This document shows positions 5,581 through 5,883 of a stretch of 5,883 nt of DNA, piece by piece. The stretch comes from Caldifarciminota bacterium (GTDB lineage Bacteria; WOR-3; Hydrothermia; WGAB01). The first letter of the stretch is position 1. Each line of letters begins with the position of its first letter. The notes under the pieces were generated by a model. That model ran no database searches. It was not told the origin of the DNA and worked only from the letters and a program-made list of their open reading frames with translations. The position numbers and the translations under genes were made by a program. The DNA lies in NCBI GenBank assembly GCA_015489295.1, contig WGAB01000165.1, positions 1-5,883 on the forward strand, in the 5' to 3' direction.

Positions 5581-5883
5581 ATGCAGCGAATCCTCGCCCT
5601 CCCGATGTTGGTCCTGCTGGCGGGCCTGGCCCTGGCCGATGCGCCGGTGGCTTCTCCCGACCAGCAGATTCAGGAGATTCAGCGGCGGGCCCGGCGCGAG
5701 ATCCAGCAGATCGGATCCGATCCGTCGCCTGCGGCCCAGCGGCAGGTGGAGCGGATCAAGTACGAAGCCGAGGTACAGATCCTGCAGATCCGGCTCCAGC
5801 AGGCCCGCCGGGCTGGCGACCAGGAGGCGATCCAGGCCCTGCAGGAGGCTTTAGATCGGCTGCAGCATCCCGAAGCCGGGTGG
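5581..5883 (+). CDS. Exported glutamine-rich coiled-coil protein, N-terminal part (cut by window edge)
   Basis: The frame is open for all 101 codons to the window end. Residues 1-19 form a typical signal peptide (MQR, then a leucine/alanine core, ending ALA before DAP) with a likely cleavage after residue 19. The mature part is strongly helical and charged, with two probable coiled-coil stretches (about 27-44 and 51-95) broken by GSDPSP (45-50). Sixteen of the 82 mature residues are glutamine. There is no cysteine after the signal, so it is not a lipoprotein, and no enzymatic motif is visible. The ATG is supported by AGGAGGT six bases upstream and by the consensus promoter. It diverges from the membrane cassette across a short shared control region. 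A periplasmic scaffold or chaperone-like role is possible; the family is not recognised, and the C-terminal part is missing. Confidence 0.85.
   Translation, partial: MQRILALPMLVLLAGLALADAPVASPDQQIQEIQRRARREIQQIGSDPSPAAQRQVERIKYEAEVQILQIRLQQARRAGDQEAIQALQEALDRLQHPEAGW

Overview
The window is a G+C-rich piece of a bacterial chromosome. The organism looks like a double-membraned (Gram-negative-type) bacterium: there is a SurA-like periplasmic chaperone/prolyl isomerase and a small exported coiled-coil protein. Taxonomy cannot be fixed from the sequence. The mix of genes suggests a little-studied, possibly thermophilic lineage or candidate phylum, but that is only an impression. There are no rRNA or tRNA genes, CRISPR arrays, insertion sequences or phage genes.

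Region A (1-2386, minus strand, read right to left) holds a DUF1844 protein, a SurA-like foldase with two parvulin domains, uridine kinase (udk), and the first 18 codons of an unidentified gene cut by the window edge. The last three lie 3 bases apart and look like one operon. DUF1844 is separated from the foldase by 74 bases.

Region B (2471-2698, plus strand) is one 75-codon gene for a small KTSC-like protein. It diverges from DUF1844 across an 87-base gap and converges on Region C with only 3 bases between the stop codons.

Region C (2702-5503, minus strand) is a tight four-gene cassette of membrane proteins: a DUF6754-like protein with a transmembrane segment at each end, a six-helix membrane protein, a protein with a large domain held between two transmembrane anchors, and a second six-helix membrane protein. 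The genes overlap by 4, 4 and 13 bases, which implies coupled translation and probably one membrane complex. Charge patterns suggest that the soluble domain of the first gene faces the cytoplasm and that of the third faces the periplasm. No function is known to me for this set, and it is the best candidate here for an undescribed system.

Region D (5504-5883) is the divergent control region of the cassette followed by a plus-strand gene for an exported, glutamine-rich coiled-coil protein that runs off the window. That gene has an exact consensus sigma-70 promoter (TTGACA, 17 bases, TATAAT) and a strong ribosome binding site, so high expression is expected.
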